From Pseudomonas wayambapalatensis (GTDB lineage Bacteria > Pseudomonadota > Gammaproteobacteria > Pseudomonadales > Pseudomonadaceae): 64,000 nt of DNA. Below the pieces are notes generated by a model. It was not told the DNA's origin. It worked only from the letters and a program-made list of their open reading frames with translations, and ran no database searches. The stretch is from assembly GCA_014268975.2 (NCBI GenBank), contig CP077096.1, positions 1,200,501 to 1,264,500 on the forward strand. The letters run 5' to 3'. Below are positions 9,381 to 17,690 of the stretch, one piece after another (the first letter of the stretch is position 1; every line of letters starts with the position of its first letter). Made by a program: the position numbers and the translations under genes.

Positions 9381-10159
9381 GTCAACTGCCGAACCTGAAG
9401 CTCGCCCTGGTGCAGACCACCCTGGCCTGGCATGACCGCGAGGGCAATCATGCGCATTTCGAGGTACTGCTGGAGCAGGCCCGTGGCGCTGACCTGGTGA
9501 TCCTGCCGGAAATGTTCACCACCGGCTTCTCGATGGAGTCCGAACGCCTTGCCGAGCCCGAGCAGGGGCCGACCTACAAGTGGCTCAAGGCACAGGCAAA
9601 GAAGATCGATGCGGTGATCACCGGCAGTGTGATCATCCAGGCCGCCGATGGCAGCCACCGCAATCGCCTGCTGTGGGCACGACCGGACGGCGAGGTGCTG
9701 CATTACGACAAGCGCCACCTGTTCCGCATGGCGGGCGAGCACAAGCACTACACGCCTGGCGAACGCCAGGTACAGTTCGAGCTCAAGGGCTGGCGAGTTC
9801 GCCCGCTGATCTGCTACGACCTGCGCTTCCCAGTGTGGAGCCGCGACGCACAGGATACCGACCTGCTGCTGTACACGGCGAACTGGCCGGCCGCGCGGCG
9901 CCAGCACTGGAACCGGCTGCTGCCGGCGCGGGGGATCGAGAACCTGTGCTACGTGGCTGCGGTGAATCGGGTGGGGACCGACGGCAAGGGCTTTGCCTAT
10001 TCGGGTGACAGCCAGGTGCTGGACTTCCAGGGCGAGAGCCTGCTGAGTGCGGGGGAGGCCGACGGGGTGTTCAGCGCGGTGTTGAGCGCGGCGGAGCTGG
10101 CGGCGTATCGGACCAAGTTCCCGGCGAACCTGGATGCCGATACCTTCGAGCTGCATTGA
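9368..10159 (+). CDS. Nitrilase-superfamily omega-amidase (YafV/Nit2-like)
   Basis: 263 residues. The catalytic triad of carbon-nitrogen hydrolases is visible: Glu48 (ILPEMFTTGFSM), Lys115 (HYDKRHLF) and Cys149 (LICYDLRFP). YafV/Nit2 enzymes hydrolyse 2-oxoglutaramate, the product of glutamine transamination, to 2-oxoglutarate and ammonia. The gene overlaps the upstream aminotransferase by 13 bases, so translation is probably coupled and the two should act in sequence. A perfect hairpin follows 12 bases after the stop. The alternative, a general amidase of unknown substrate, cannot be excluded. Confidence 0.87.
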   Translation: MRDLSQLPNLKLALVQTTLAWHDREGNHAHFEVLLEQARGADLVILPEMFTTGFSMESERLAEPEQGPTYKWLKAQAKKIDAVITGSVIIQAADGSHRNRLLWARPDGEVLHYDKRHLFRMAGEHKHYTPGERQVQFELKGWRVRPLICYDLRFPVWSRDAQDTDLLLYTANWPAARRQHWNRLLPARGIENLCYVAAVNRVGTDGKGFAYSGDSQVLDFQGESLLSAGEADGVFSAVLSAAELAAYRTKFPANLDADTFELH

Positions 10160-10171
10160 GATCGTGGTGGC

Positions 10172-10197
10172 CTTTTCGCGGGTAAGCCCGCGAAAAG
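10172..10197. terminator. Bidirectional hairpin between convergent genes
   Basis: A perfect 11-bp stem, CTTTTCGCGGG (10172-10182) with CCCGCGAAAAG (10187-10197) and loop TAAG, lies in the 57-base gap between the plus-strand amidase and the minus-strand reductase. It shares its core with the larger hairpin at 44876-44919 and looks like a REP-derived terminator. Confidence 0.65.
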
Positions 10198-10216
10198 AGC
10201 GACACATAGGCACTGA

Positions 10217-12781
10217 TCAGTACACATCCCGCCGGTAGCGCCCATCCTCGATCAGTTGCTCAACGACCTCTTCACCCAGCATCCCCTTCAGCGCCGCATC
10301 CACGCCGCCTGCCATCCCTTGCAGGCTCCCGCAGACGTACACGCAGGCGCCGTCGTCCACCCAGCGGCGCAATTGTTCGCCTTGCTGCAACAGCACATCC
10401 TGCACATAGACCTTTTCCGCCTGGTCCCGCGAAAACGCCAGGTCCAGTCGCGCCAGATCGCCGCTGTCCAGCCAGCCTTGCAGCTCACGGCCGCAGAGCA
10501 GGTCGTGGGCGCGGTTGCGTTCGCCGAACAGCAGCCAGTTGCGCTGCTCACCCCCCGCGATCCGGGCCTTGAGCAGGCTGCGCAGGCCTGCCAGGCCAGT
10601 ACCGTTGCCGATCAGCACCATCGGTGCCGAGGTTGTCGGCAGGTGGAAGCTGCTGTTGCGGCGCAGACGCAGGCTGGCATGGCCGTCCATGGGCAGGTAT
10701 TCGGTCAGCCAGCCGGAGCCCAGCCCGAGGCTGCCATCGGCATGACGCTCCTGGCGCACGATCAGCTCCAGCACGCCGTCGCTGGCGATCGACGCGATGG
10801 AGTATTCGCGGGCACCGAGTGGGATCAGCGAATCGACCAGCGCCTGGGCGTGCAGGCCGACCAGATGCTCGCGGCTGGTCGGCAACTGGCGACTGGCCAG
10901 CGCTTGGCCAAGCGGTTCGACAAGACCATCAAGTTGCACCGGTAGATTCGCATCGAGCCCCAGCCCTTGCAGGAAGGCATCGATCCGCGCCTGGCTGTGG
11001 CGGGGCAGCACCTCGACCAGGTCGCCAGCTTCCCAATGGCTTGGGTGTTCGGCACTCAGGCCCAGCAAGTACACCGGTGCGCCCTGGCTGCCGGGGTTGA
11101 GCCGTTCGCGTCGGACCAGGCGCCAGTTGCCGTAGCTGGGCGGCTGCCAGGCGGCGAGCGGACGTGCGCCGGTCAGTTGCGCCAGGGCCTGCTGCCATTG
11201 TTGCAGGGCATTCTGGTCGGCACTGTCGACTTCGATCGGGCTGAACGCCGTGGTCGCGCCGCGTTCGGCCAGCCAGGCCTGCAGGCGTCGGGCGAAGCCG
11301 CAGAAATGCGGATACTGTCGATCGCCCAGGGCGAGCAGGGCGTAGTTCAGGTGTTGCAGCGCCCAGGGTTGGCCCAGCACCTTGCGCTCGAAGCCGCGGG
11401 CGCTGTCAGGCGCTTCGCCATCACCGAAGGTGCTGACCACGAACAGTGCACGACGGGCCTGGCGCAGCTCGTCCGCGCCCAGCTCGGCAAGCGAGCGCAC
11501 CTGCACCGGCAAGCCCGCCGCCTGCAACTGCCCTGCGCTCTGCCAGGCCAGTTGCTCGGCCAGGCCACTCTGGCTGGCGAAGCCGATCAGCCAGCTGTCG
11601 CCGCTGGCCTGGGCGGTGTCGACCGAGCCACGGGCGGCACGGACCTGGCGCTTCTTGCGGCGGCGATCGAGATACAGCAGCCAGCCGGTGACGAAGAACA
11701 GCGGCATGGTCAGGCTGGCGATGGTGAGGATGATCCTGCCCGGCAAACCGAAATAGCTGCCCACGTGCAGGGCGTAGACGCTCTGCAGCAGTTGGGCTTT
11801 GAACGACTTGTCGGTGTAGCGCTCGTGACGCTTGATCTGGCCGTTGGCGGGGTCAAGTGTCAGGGTGTTGAAGGCGCGCTCGTGGGCTGAGTCATCGAGC
11901 AGGTAGAACAGCGTCGCTGGCTGCCCGCCGCCAGGTGGCAGGCGCAGGTTGTAGCTGGCAAGGCTTGGGCCGGCGGCATTCTTGAGGTTGTTCCAGATGG
12001 CGTCGTAATCGACCACCAACGGCGCCGCCTTGGCATCCGCTGCTTGCGGTCCGGGGCGGCCACGACCTGCGCCGCGCTGCTGCTGTTCGCCGGCTGCGGG
12101 TTTGTCGGCGAGCAGTTTGTTCAGGCCCTCACGGTACCAGTCGTACGACCAGAACAGGCCGGTCAGGGCAAACAGCAGGTAGAACAGCAGGCACCAGGTC
12201 CCGGCGACGGCGTGCAGGTCCCAGTTGAAGGCGCGGCCTTTCTTGGCCCAGTCGAAGCTCAGCCAGACCCGCCAGTTCAGGGCCCGGCGCGGCCAGCGCA
12301 GGTAAAGGCCGGAGAGGCAGAAGAAGATCAGCATCAGGGTGCAGGCACCGGTGATCTGCCGGCCGCTATCGCCCATGGCCAGGAAACGGTGCAGCTGCAG
12401 CATGAGGTTGAAGAAGCCTATCCCCGCGACCTCACCCTTGAGCTCGCCTGTGTAAGGGTCGGCATAACGCAGCTCGCCGCGGCGTTCGCCGGGCGGCGGC
12501 GTGAAGAAGAGGCGGGCGGCATTGTCGGCGTGGGTATCGACCCAGAGCATCGCCACCTTGTCGCCCTGGGCCAGTTCGGCGCGGCGCACCAGTTCCGGCA
12601 GCGGCAGCACGCCCTCCTGGCGCACCTCGACCTTGAGCACATCGGCGTTGAACAGGCGCAGCAGTTCTTCCTGGAACGACCAGATCGCACCGGTGATGCC
12701 CATCAGCGCCAGCACCAGGCCGGCGGTGATGCCAAAGAACCAGTGCAATTGGAACAGCGACTTCTTCACCACATCGATCAC
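10217..12781 (-). CDS. PepSY membrane domain fused to flavodoxin/ferredoxin-NADP reductase (PiuB-like iron reductase candidate)
   Basis: 854 residues from a GTG start. The first ~375 residues form a PepSY-associated membrane domain with several spans; conserved-looking histidines occur in [26 protein letters not shown] and [10 protein letters not shown] and could bind haem (inference). About residues 395-540 form a flavodoxin-like FMN domain ([13 protein letters not shown]), and about 545-854 a CysJ-like FAD/NADPH reductase ([27 protein letters not shown]). Such proteins are often annotated as sulfite reductase flavoprotein, but the context next to piuA and piuC favours reduction of ferric siderophores or another periplasmic metal substrate. 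A terminator and a REP pair separate it from piuA, so it may be a separate transcript. Confidence 0.8.
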   Translation of the reverse strand: MIDVVKKSLFQLHWFFGITAGLVLALMGITGAIWSFQEELLRLFNADVLKVEVRQEGVLPLPELVRRAELAQGDKVAMLWVDTHADNAARLFFTPPPGERRGELRYADPYTGELKGEVAGIGFFNLMLQLHRFLAMGDSGRQITGACTLMLIFFCLSGLYLRWPRRALNWRVWLSFDWAKKGRAFNWDLHAVAGTWCLLFYLLFALTGLFWSYDWYREGLNKLLADKPAAGEQQQRGAGRGRPGPQAADAKAAPLVVDYDAIWNNLKNAAGPSLASYNLRLPPGGGQPATLFYLLDDSAHERAFNTLTLDPANGQIKRHERYTDKSFKAQLLQSVYALHVGSYFGLPGRIILTIASLTMPLFFVTGWLLYLDRRRKKRQVRAARGSVDTAQASGDSWLIGFASQSGLAEQLAWQSAGQLQAAGLPVQVRSLAELGADELRQARRALFVVSTFGDGEAPDSARGFERKVLGQPWALQHLNYALLALGDRQYPHFCGFARRLQAWLAERGATTAFSPIEVDSADQNALQQWQQALAQLTGARPLAAWQPPSYGNWRLVRRERLNPGSQGAPVYLLGLSAEHPSHWEAGDLVEVLPRHSQARIDAFLQGLGLDANLPVQLDGLVEPLGQALASRQLPTSREHLVGLHAQALVDSLIPLGAREYSIASIASDGVLELIVRQERHADGSLGLGSGWLTEYLPMDGHASLRLRRNSSFHLPTTSAPMVLIGNGTGLAGLRSLLKARIAGGEQRNWLLFGERNRAHDLLCGRELQGWLDSGDLARLDLAFSRDQAEKVYVQDVLLQQGEQLRRWVDDGACVYVCGSLQGMAGGVDAALKGMLGEEVVEQLIEDGRYRRDVY

Positions 12782-12830
12782 CTTGTGTTGCAGCCACAGA
12801 CCGCGCGGCGTGCATTATGCCTTGATACGC

Positions 12831-12866
12831 AAAAGCCCCGCCCACAGGAATGATCGGGGCGGGGGC
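12831..12866 (-). terminator. Probable Rho-independent terminator downstream of piuA
   Basis: Read on the minus strand, a GC-rich stem (GCCCCGCC side at 12857-12864 with its partner at 12836-12843, one unpaired G nearby) is followed by TTTT (complement of 12831-12834). It lies about 145 bases after the piuA stop and just before the reductase start. Confidence 0.6.
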
Positions 12867-12885
12867 GTTCTGTTTCGTGCTCGAC

Positions 12886-12991
12886 TGCACCGGCCTCTTC
12901 GCGGGCAAGCCCGCTCCCACAGGTGTTCCACAGGATTTGAGGATTGTGGTGTCCCTATGGGAGCGGCCTTGCCCGCGAAGAGGCCGGTGCA
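12886..12991. repeat. Inverted pair of REP elements
   Basis: Two facing REP copies, 12886-12923 and 12956-12991. Each carries the GCGGGCAAG/CTTGCCCGC core flanked by CGGCCTCTTC and its complement. The second has a substitution (GAGCGGCCTTG instead of GAGCGGGCTTG). They fill the gap between piuA and the PepSY reductase. Confidence 0.88.
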
Positions 12992-13010
12992 GACTAGCCC
13001 AGTCCCCTCA

Positions 13011-15302
13011 TCAGAAGTGGACGCTGGTGGTCAGCAGCGCCGTGCGCCCGGCCGCCTGGTTGGCGAAGTGGGTGGAGAAGGCCTTGTCGTAGTACACCTC
13101 GTTGGTCAGGTTCTGCACGTTCAGTTGCAGATCGACGTTCTTGGTCAGCTTGTACGCTGCCATGGCGTCGTAGCGCACGTAACTGTCGACCATGGTGGTG
13201 TTGGCCACGCTGCCATACACGTCATCCACATAGAAGGCGCCGCCGCCAACGGTCAGCTTCGGTGTGATGGCGTAGGTGGTCCAGAGGCTGGCGCTGTTGT
13301 TCGGCGTGTTCGGCAGCTGGTTGCCGTCGTTGGCCTTGCCCAGCGGGCCACCGTCGATCTGGCGTGCCTGCATGTAGGTGTAGCCGGCGAACACCTGCCA
13401 CTTGTCGGTGAGCTTGCCGCTGGCCGACAGCTCGATGCCCTGCACGCGAGTTTCGCCGACGTTCTCGTAGGTGGTGGTATTCACCTGGACGCGAGCGTTT
13501 TCCTTTTCGGTGCGGAACAGCGCAGCGGCCAGGGACAGGCGCTGGTCAAGCAGGTCCCACTTGGTACCGATCTCGTAGTTGGTCGTTTCTTCAGGTTCCA
13601 GGTCGCTGGACAGCAGGTTGCCCGAGCGGTCCGGCGTACCCGGCAGCGGGTTGCCTTCCTGGCCTTCGCCGAGCATCGCGCCCGGTGGCGTGGCGGAGGA
13701 GGCGTAGGATACGTAGATGCTGCCGTTGTCGGCCGGCTTCCACACCAGGCCCAACTGGCCGGTGATGAACTCGCTCCTGTCGCGGCCCTTGGCAGTGGTG
13801 GCGCCGGCTGCGGTGTAGGTCTTGTAGTCGGTGTCGAAGTGGTCGTAGCGCAGGCCCATGTTCAGCAGCCACTGCGGGGTCAGTTCGAGGGTATCGAAGA
13901 CGTACAGCGCACGGGTCTTGCTGTTGGTGGTGGTGCCGGCGTAGTTGCGCGAGATCGCGCCGTTCCACGGATCGTCCGGGTTGGGATTGCTCAGCGAGGT
14001 GCAGTTGTAGCCGCTGGAGACGATCATGCCCGGGGTGCAGTTGGTGCTCGCGTTGCCGGGCGAGGCGGGCGTGGTGTCGGTGTTGACGTTGTACGAGGAG
14101 CGCTCGCTCTCTTCGCGGCTCAGTTCGATGCCGGTGGAGAAGCTGTTCTTCAGGCCGCCCAGGTAGAACTCGCCGAACAGGTCGGTCTGGTTGGTGGTGG
14201 TGGCGGTGTTGCCCACGCGGGTGTTGGCGCGGCGCCAGACACTGCCGTTGTTGACGTTGCCCTTGCTGTCGTCTGGCTGGGTGAGGATGTAGTCCTGCAT
14301 GCTGTTGCCGTGGCGCAGGGTGTTCTTGACGGTCAGCGAGTCGGACAGGTCGTGCTCGACGGCGATGGTGGCGATGTCCACCCGCGATTTGCGGAAGTCG
14401 CGACCGGTCAGGCCGTAGAAGTTGTCGTGGTCGCCACCCGCGTAAGGCTTGCTCGGATTGGCCGAGGTACGGGCGCCGGTGCCGCCGGCCGGCACGGTGT
14501 AGGGGATGCCCGAATCCGGCAGGTCGTCGCTTTCCAGGTGGTAGTAGTCAAGGTTGACGCGGGTCGGGGTGCCCAGGCCGAAGGCCAGCGACGGGGCGAT
14601 GCCCCAGCGGTCGTAATTGACCTTGTCGCGCCCGGCGACGTTGCTCTCGTGGGTCATCAGGTTCAGGCGCCCGGCCACGGTGTCGCTGAACTGGTAGTTG
14701 CCATCGAAGGTGTAGCGCTGGGTCTGGTCGCTGCCCCAGGTCCAGGCGCCGTCGAGCGAGTTGCCGAGGTGGGCGCGCTTGCTCACCAGGTTGATGGTGC
14801 CACCTGCAGCACCACGGCCGCCAATGGCGGAGTTCGGGCCCTTGGCCACTTCCACCGATTCGATGGCGAAGATCTCGCGGGTCTGTGCGCCCGTGTCGCG
14901 CACGCCGTCCAGGTAGGTATCGCCTTGGGCGTCGAAGCCGCGGATGAACGGGCGATCGCCTTGCGGGTTGCCGCCTTCGCCGGCACCGAAGGTGATGCCC
15001 GGCACGGTACGCAGCGCATCCTGCAGGCTCAGGGCGTTGGTGTCCTTGATCACCTGCTGCGGGATCACCGTGACCGAACGCGGGGTGTCCACCAGTGGTG
15101 CGGTGTATTTCTGCGAGGAGGCTTTTTCGACCTTGTACTCGGTGCTCGCCTGTTCGGCCTTGCCGTTGACGCTGGTGGCGTCGAGGGTGACCGGCTGGGC
15201 GGCTGCGGGATCGGCGGCATAGGCCGAGGTCGCGCTGAGGGCGACGCCGATGGCGCAGGTGAGCAGGCGTGGTGAGCTGACAGCGGATGGTACGTGGCGC
15301 AT
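13011..15302 (-). CDS. piuA: PiuA, TonB-dependent ferric-siderophore outer-membrane receptor
   Basis: 763 residues from the ATG at 15302. A signal peptide of about 28 residues ends in a TSAYAAD-like cleavage region; then a plug domain (PRSVTVIPQQVI, DALRTVPGITFGAGEGG, PFIRGFDAQGD, NSAIGGRGAAGGTINLVSK) and a 22-strand barrel ending in VHF with a C-terminal phenylalanine. There is no STN signalling extension. PiuA/Fiu-type receptors take up catecholate-like iron complexes and, in P. aeruginosa, siderophore-mimicking drugs. It lies head-to-head with piuC across 246 bases that contain a 19-bp palindrome (15353-15371), fitting iron-dependent co-regulation. The reading frame is open far upstream of the true start, but that extension is antisense to piuC. 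Confidence 0.93.
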   Translation of the reverse strand: MRHVPSAVSSPRLLTCAIGVALSATSAYAADPAAAQPVTLDATSVNGKAEQASTEYKVEKASSQKYTAPLVDTPRSVTVIPQQVIKDTNALSLQDALRTVPGITFGAGEGGNPQGDRPFIRGFDAQGDTYLDGVRDTGAQTREIFAIESVEVAKGPNSAIGGRGAAGGTINLVSKRAHLGNSLDGAWTWGSDQTQRYTFDGNYQFSDTVAGRLNLMTHESNVAGRDKVNYDRWGIAPSLAFGLGTPTRVNLDYYHLESDDLPDSGIPYTVPAGGTGARTSANPSKPYAGGDHDNFYGLTGRDFRKSRVDIATIAVEHDLSDSLTVKNTLRHGNSMQDYILTQPDDSKGNVNNGSVWRRANTRVGNTATTTNQTDLFGEFYLGGLKNSFSTGIELSREESERSSYNVNTDTTPASPGNASTNCTPGMIVSSGYNCTSLSNPNPDDPWNGAISRNYAGTTTNSKTRALYVFDTLELTPQWLLNMGLRYDHFDTDYKTYTAAGATTAKGRDRSEFITGQLGLVWKPADNGSIYVSYASSATPPGAMLGEGQEGNPLPGTPDRSGNLLSSDLEPEETTNYEIGTKWDLLDQRLSLAAALFRTEKENARVQVNTTTYENVGETRVQGIELSASGKLTDKWQVFAGYTYMQARQIDGGPLGKANDGNQLPNTPNNSASLWTTYAITPKLTVGGGAFYVDDVYGSVANTTMVDSYVRYDAMAAYKLTKNVDLQLNVQNLTNEVYYDKAFSTHFANQAAGRTALLTTSVHF

Positions 15303-15352
15303 TTTGTTTTTGACCTTCCCCAAGGTGTGAAGGCCGCGGATGTTAATGTAAG

Positions 15353-15371
15353 CAATTGTAAGTAACAATTG
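15353..15371. promoter_or_regulatory. 19-bp palindrome between piuA and piuC, candidate Fur or other operator
   Basis: CAATTGTAAGTAACAATTG is a perfect 7-5-7 inverted repeat about 50 bases upstream of the piuA start, on the piuA side of the divergent promoter. Its size equals that of a Fur box, but the match to the classical Fur consensus is poor, so the binding protein is uncertain. Confidence 0.5.
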
Positions 15372-15548
15372 AGACTCGTTACCATTCGCAAGAAACTTAC
15401 AATCTTTACATTTTACCCTTACGGTTTTTCCGGGTTCGTGCGTCTGCGGTCGTGGCCGCAAGGCAGGGGATTGCGCCAACGGCACTTGCCTGTCGCAAAA
15501 GGGAATCAATATCATTGGGCCTTTGCCCTCTGCCAGGTACCTCGCGCC

Positions 15549-16229
15549 ATGCTTCTGCACATCCCCGGCCTGTTCGACGCCGACGAGATTTCCCGCATCC
15601 GCCAGGCCCTGGAGCAGGCCGACTGGGCCGATGGCAAGGCGACTGCCGGCTACCAGTCGGCCAAGGCCAAGCACAACCTGCAGTTGCCCGAAGGCCATGC
15701 GCTGGCCAAGGAGATCGGCAGCGCGCTGATCGACCGGCTGTGGCGCAATCCGTTGTTCATGTCGGCGGCGTTGCCGCACAAGGTGTTCCCGCCGCTGGTC
15801 AATTGCTACCGCGAAGGAGGCAACTTCGGTTTTCACATCGACAACGCGCTGCGCCAACCCAAGGGCAGCCCCGAGCGGGTACGCACCGACCTTTCGTCCA
15901 CGCTGTTTCTCAGCGAGCCAGACAGCTACGACGGTGGCGAGCTGGTGATTCAGGACACCTACGGTGTGCAGCAGGTCAAGCTGGCGGCAGGCGATATGGT
16001 GCTGTATCCGGGCACCAGCCTGCACAAGGTCAACCCTGTGACGCGCGGCGAGCGCTTCGCGGCGTTCTTCTGGACCCAGAGCCTGGTGCGTGACGATGGC
16101 CAGCGCACGCTGCTGTTCGAGATGGACAACGCCATACGCCAGCTCGGTGCCGATGTGCCCGATCATCCGTCGCTGTTGCAACTGACCGGCACCTACCACA
16201 ACCTGTTGCGTCGCTGGGCGGAGGTTTGA
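15549..16229 (+). CDS. piuC: PiuC, Fe(II)/2-oxoglutarate-dependent PKHD-type dioxygenase
   Basis: 226 residues from the ATG at 15549; an upstream in-frame extension lies in the divergent promoter and is not typical of the family. The metal triad is present: His96 and Asp98 (GFHIDNAL) and His159 (TSLHKVNPV), with Arg169 as the likely 2-oxoglutarate ligand. PiuC belongs to the PKHD/YbiX family of cytoplasmic iron-dependent hydroxylases, and in P. aeruginosa it is repressed by Fur together with piuA; its substrate is not established. The next gene starts three bases after its stop, so the two are probably cotranscribed. Confidence 0.92.
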   Translation: MLLHIPGLFDADEISRIRQALEQADWADGKATAGYQSAKAKHNLQLPEGHALAKEIGSALIDRLWRNPLFMSAALPHKVFPPLVNCYREGGNFGFHIDNALRQPKGSPERVRTDLSSTLFLSEPDSYDGGELVIQDTYGVQQVKLAAGDMVLYPGTSLHKVNPVTRGERFAAFFWTQSLVRDDGQRTLLFEMDNAIRQLGADVPDHPSLLQLTGTYHNLLRRWAEV

Positions 16230-16231
16230 GC

Positions 16232-16984
16232 ATGTCGTATCAGTTGCGACGCGAGGATGTGATCGATGTTGCCGAGCTCAAGTCGATGCTCGAGCACAGC
16301 CCCGGCAAGGCCGCCCAGGCGATTCTTGCAGCCGCGGGGCAGGGGGTGGTCGAGGCGCAGGCATTGCTTGGGCAGATTCTGCTCGACGGGCATGGGATCG
16401 AACAGGATGAGCGCCTGGCACGGCATTGGTTCGCCATTGCCGCCCAGGCCGGCAACGCCATGGCGTACAACATGCTGGGGCGATGCCTGGAGCACGGTTG
16501 GGGTGGTGAAATCGATCTGACCCAGGCGGCCATCCATTACGCAAAGGCCGCCGATGCCGACTCCGATTGGGGCCTCTACAACCTGGGCAACCTGTTGGCT
16601 ACCGGTCGCGGGGTGCCAGTAAATCAGGCGCAGGCGCTGATCTGTTACGAGAAGGCGGCGCACATGGGGCATGCCAAGTCGATGAACCTGTACGGGCGTT
16701 ACCTGGAGCAGGGCATTGCCACCACCGCGAGCCCTGCGCGGGCGGTACGCTGGTATCGGCGTTCGGCCGAGGCGGGGGATTTTCGCGGAATGTTCAGCCT
16801 AGCGCTGGTGCTTGTCGAACGAGGGCAAATCGAAGCGGCGTTTCCCTGGCTACGACGAGCCAGGCAGGAGGGCAACGAAAGCTTCCTGCGCAGCAGCGTG
16901 TTGACTTTGCGTGCCGGTGGGCCTTTGTTGGCTTGCGTTGCAGCGGACTACCAGGAGGAACTGGAGCGTCGCAGCCGCTCGTGA
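16232..16984 (+). CDS. Sel1-repeat protein downstream of piuC
   Basis: 250 residues from the ATG at 16232. The protein is almost entirely Sel1-type TPR repeats, visible as repeated A-x-x-x-L-G blocks: AQALLGQILLDGHG, AMAYNMLGRCLEHGWGG, GLYNLGNLLATGRGV, AKSMNLYGRYLEQG, FRGMFSLALVLVERG. No signal peptide is evident, so it is probably cytoplasmic. The same kind of protein follows piuC in P. aeruginosa (PA4516, from memory). Close spacing suggests it is expressed with piuC under iron control and may be a partner or adaptor; the function is not known. Confidence 0.85.
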   Translation: MSYQLRREDVIDVAELKSMLEHSPGKAAQAILAAAGQGVVEAQALLGQILLDGHGIEQDERLARHWFAIAAQAGNAMAYNMLGRCLEHGWGGEIDLTQAAIHYAKAADADSDWGLYNLGNLLATGRGVPVNQAQALICYEKAAHMGHAKSMNLYGRYLEQGIATTASPARAVRWYRRSAEAGDFRGMFSLALVLVERGQIEAAFPWLRRARQEGNESFLRSSVLTLRAGGPLLACVAADYQEELERRSRS

Positions 16985-17076
16985 AGCATGGCGTCAGAGC
17001 CGAGAAAGATTTCACGATTATCCAGCTAGGTCGTACTTGTGACGATAGGGCTCATTTCAGCGATCTGAGGTCAAAC

Positions 17077-17637
17077 ATGAGTACTTATAACCAAGCTGCT
17101 TCGTTTATCGCCGTTTTATCCTGTGAAACCAGCAAGGGCTCGGGCACGCTGACCGCCGGTAAACTCAAGGGAGCAAAGAGCGGGGGTGGCTACTATGGCA
17201 ACGTTGATGTAGACCGCCGTGGTGATGTTTACCTCTGCAGCAGCGTCAACTTACAAAATCAAGAGCGTTTCTGGTTTGGTTGTTTCAACCGCGGTGAGCC
17301 GGAGCGCTATGACGTTCGTAGTTGGGCTCCAGGCAAGCCTCATCATGGGCAGCGCTTGGCTGTAGCCAGTGATGGCAGTCTGAGGATGGTTCCCGCTGTC
17401 GGTATTTCCTGCGACTGGCTTCTAAGCTGGGATGGCAAGCCATTGCGGCTTGGTCATGTCAACGAAATGGGCGGGCCAGCCTATGGCTTTGCAATGTCGC
17501 ATGTCACTGCTGGAGGCTTGCGCCATGAAGCGCCGACCAGCGTTCGGACGGGATGGCATAACAAGATGCGCACAGGCAGTGGCGAGCAGGCTGGGCTCTG
17601 GATTCAGATTCAAGAGACTTGGGTAGCACAGCCCTGA
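17077..17637 (+). CDS. Hypothetical protein, orphan gene with A/T-richer codons
   Basis: 186 residues from the ATG at 17077 (MSTYNQAASF). I do not recognise the family. It is rich in Gly, Ser and Trp, with many short hydrophilic turns (KSGGGYYGNVDVDRRGDVYL, DWLLSWDGKP), which suggests a compact beta-rich fold; no signal peptide, membrane span or known catalytic motif is visible. Its opening codons (agt act tat aac caa gct gct) are richer in A/T than those of neighbouring genes, which hints at later acquisition. It is followed at once by a strong terminator shared with speC. A frame extension upstream to 16567 is only the shadow of the Sel1 gene. Confidence 0.7.
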   Translation: MSTYNQAASFIAVLSCETSKGSGTLTAGKLKGAKSGGGYYGNVDVDRRGDVYLCSSVNLQNQERFWFGCFNRGEPERYDVRSWAPGKPHHGQRLAVASDGSLRMVPAVGISCDWLLSWDGKPLRLGHVNEMGGPAYGFAMSHVTAGGLRHEAPTSVRTGWHNKMRTGSGEQAGLWIQIQETWVAQP

Positions 17638-17654
17638 CACCCATCGTCTGGCTG

Positions 17655-17683
17655 AAAAGGCGCTTCGTGACGAAGCGCCTTTT
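17655..17683. terminator. Bidirectional Rho-independent terminator (orphan gene / speC)
   Basis: A perfect 13-bp stem, AAAAGGCGCTTCG and CGAAGCGCCTTTT with loop TGA, stands between two convergent genes. It ends in TTTT on both strands, so it should stop transcripts from either side. Confidence 0.92.
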
Positions 17684-17690
17684 CCGGGTG

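Noticed and set aside
12501..15275. Plus-strand frame of about 924 codons opposite piuA
   Set aside because: Antisense to a clear TonB receptor; composition is Gly/Val/Arg-biased as expected for a shadow frame.
15303..16199. Upstream extension of the piuA frame
   Set aside because: Antisense to piuC; the signal peptide begins at 15302.
16567..17076. Upstream extension of the orphan gene at 17077
   Set aside because: This part overlaps the Sel1 gene in another frame and is Arg/Gly-rich; the ATG at 17077 is the likely start.
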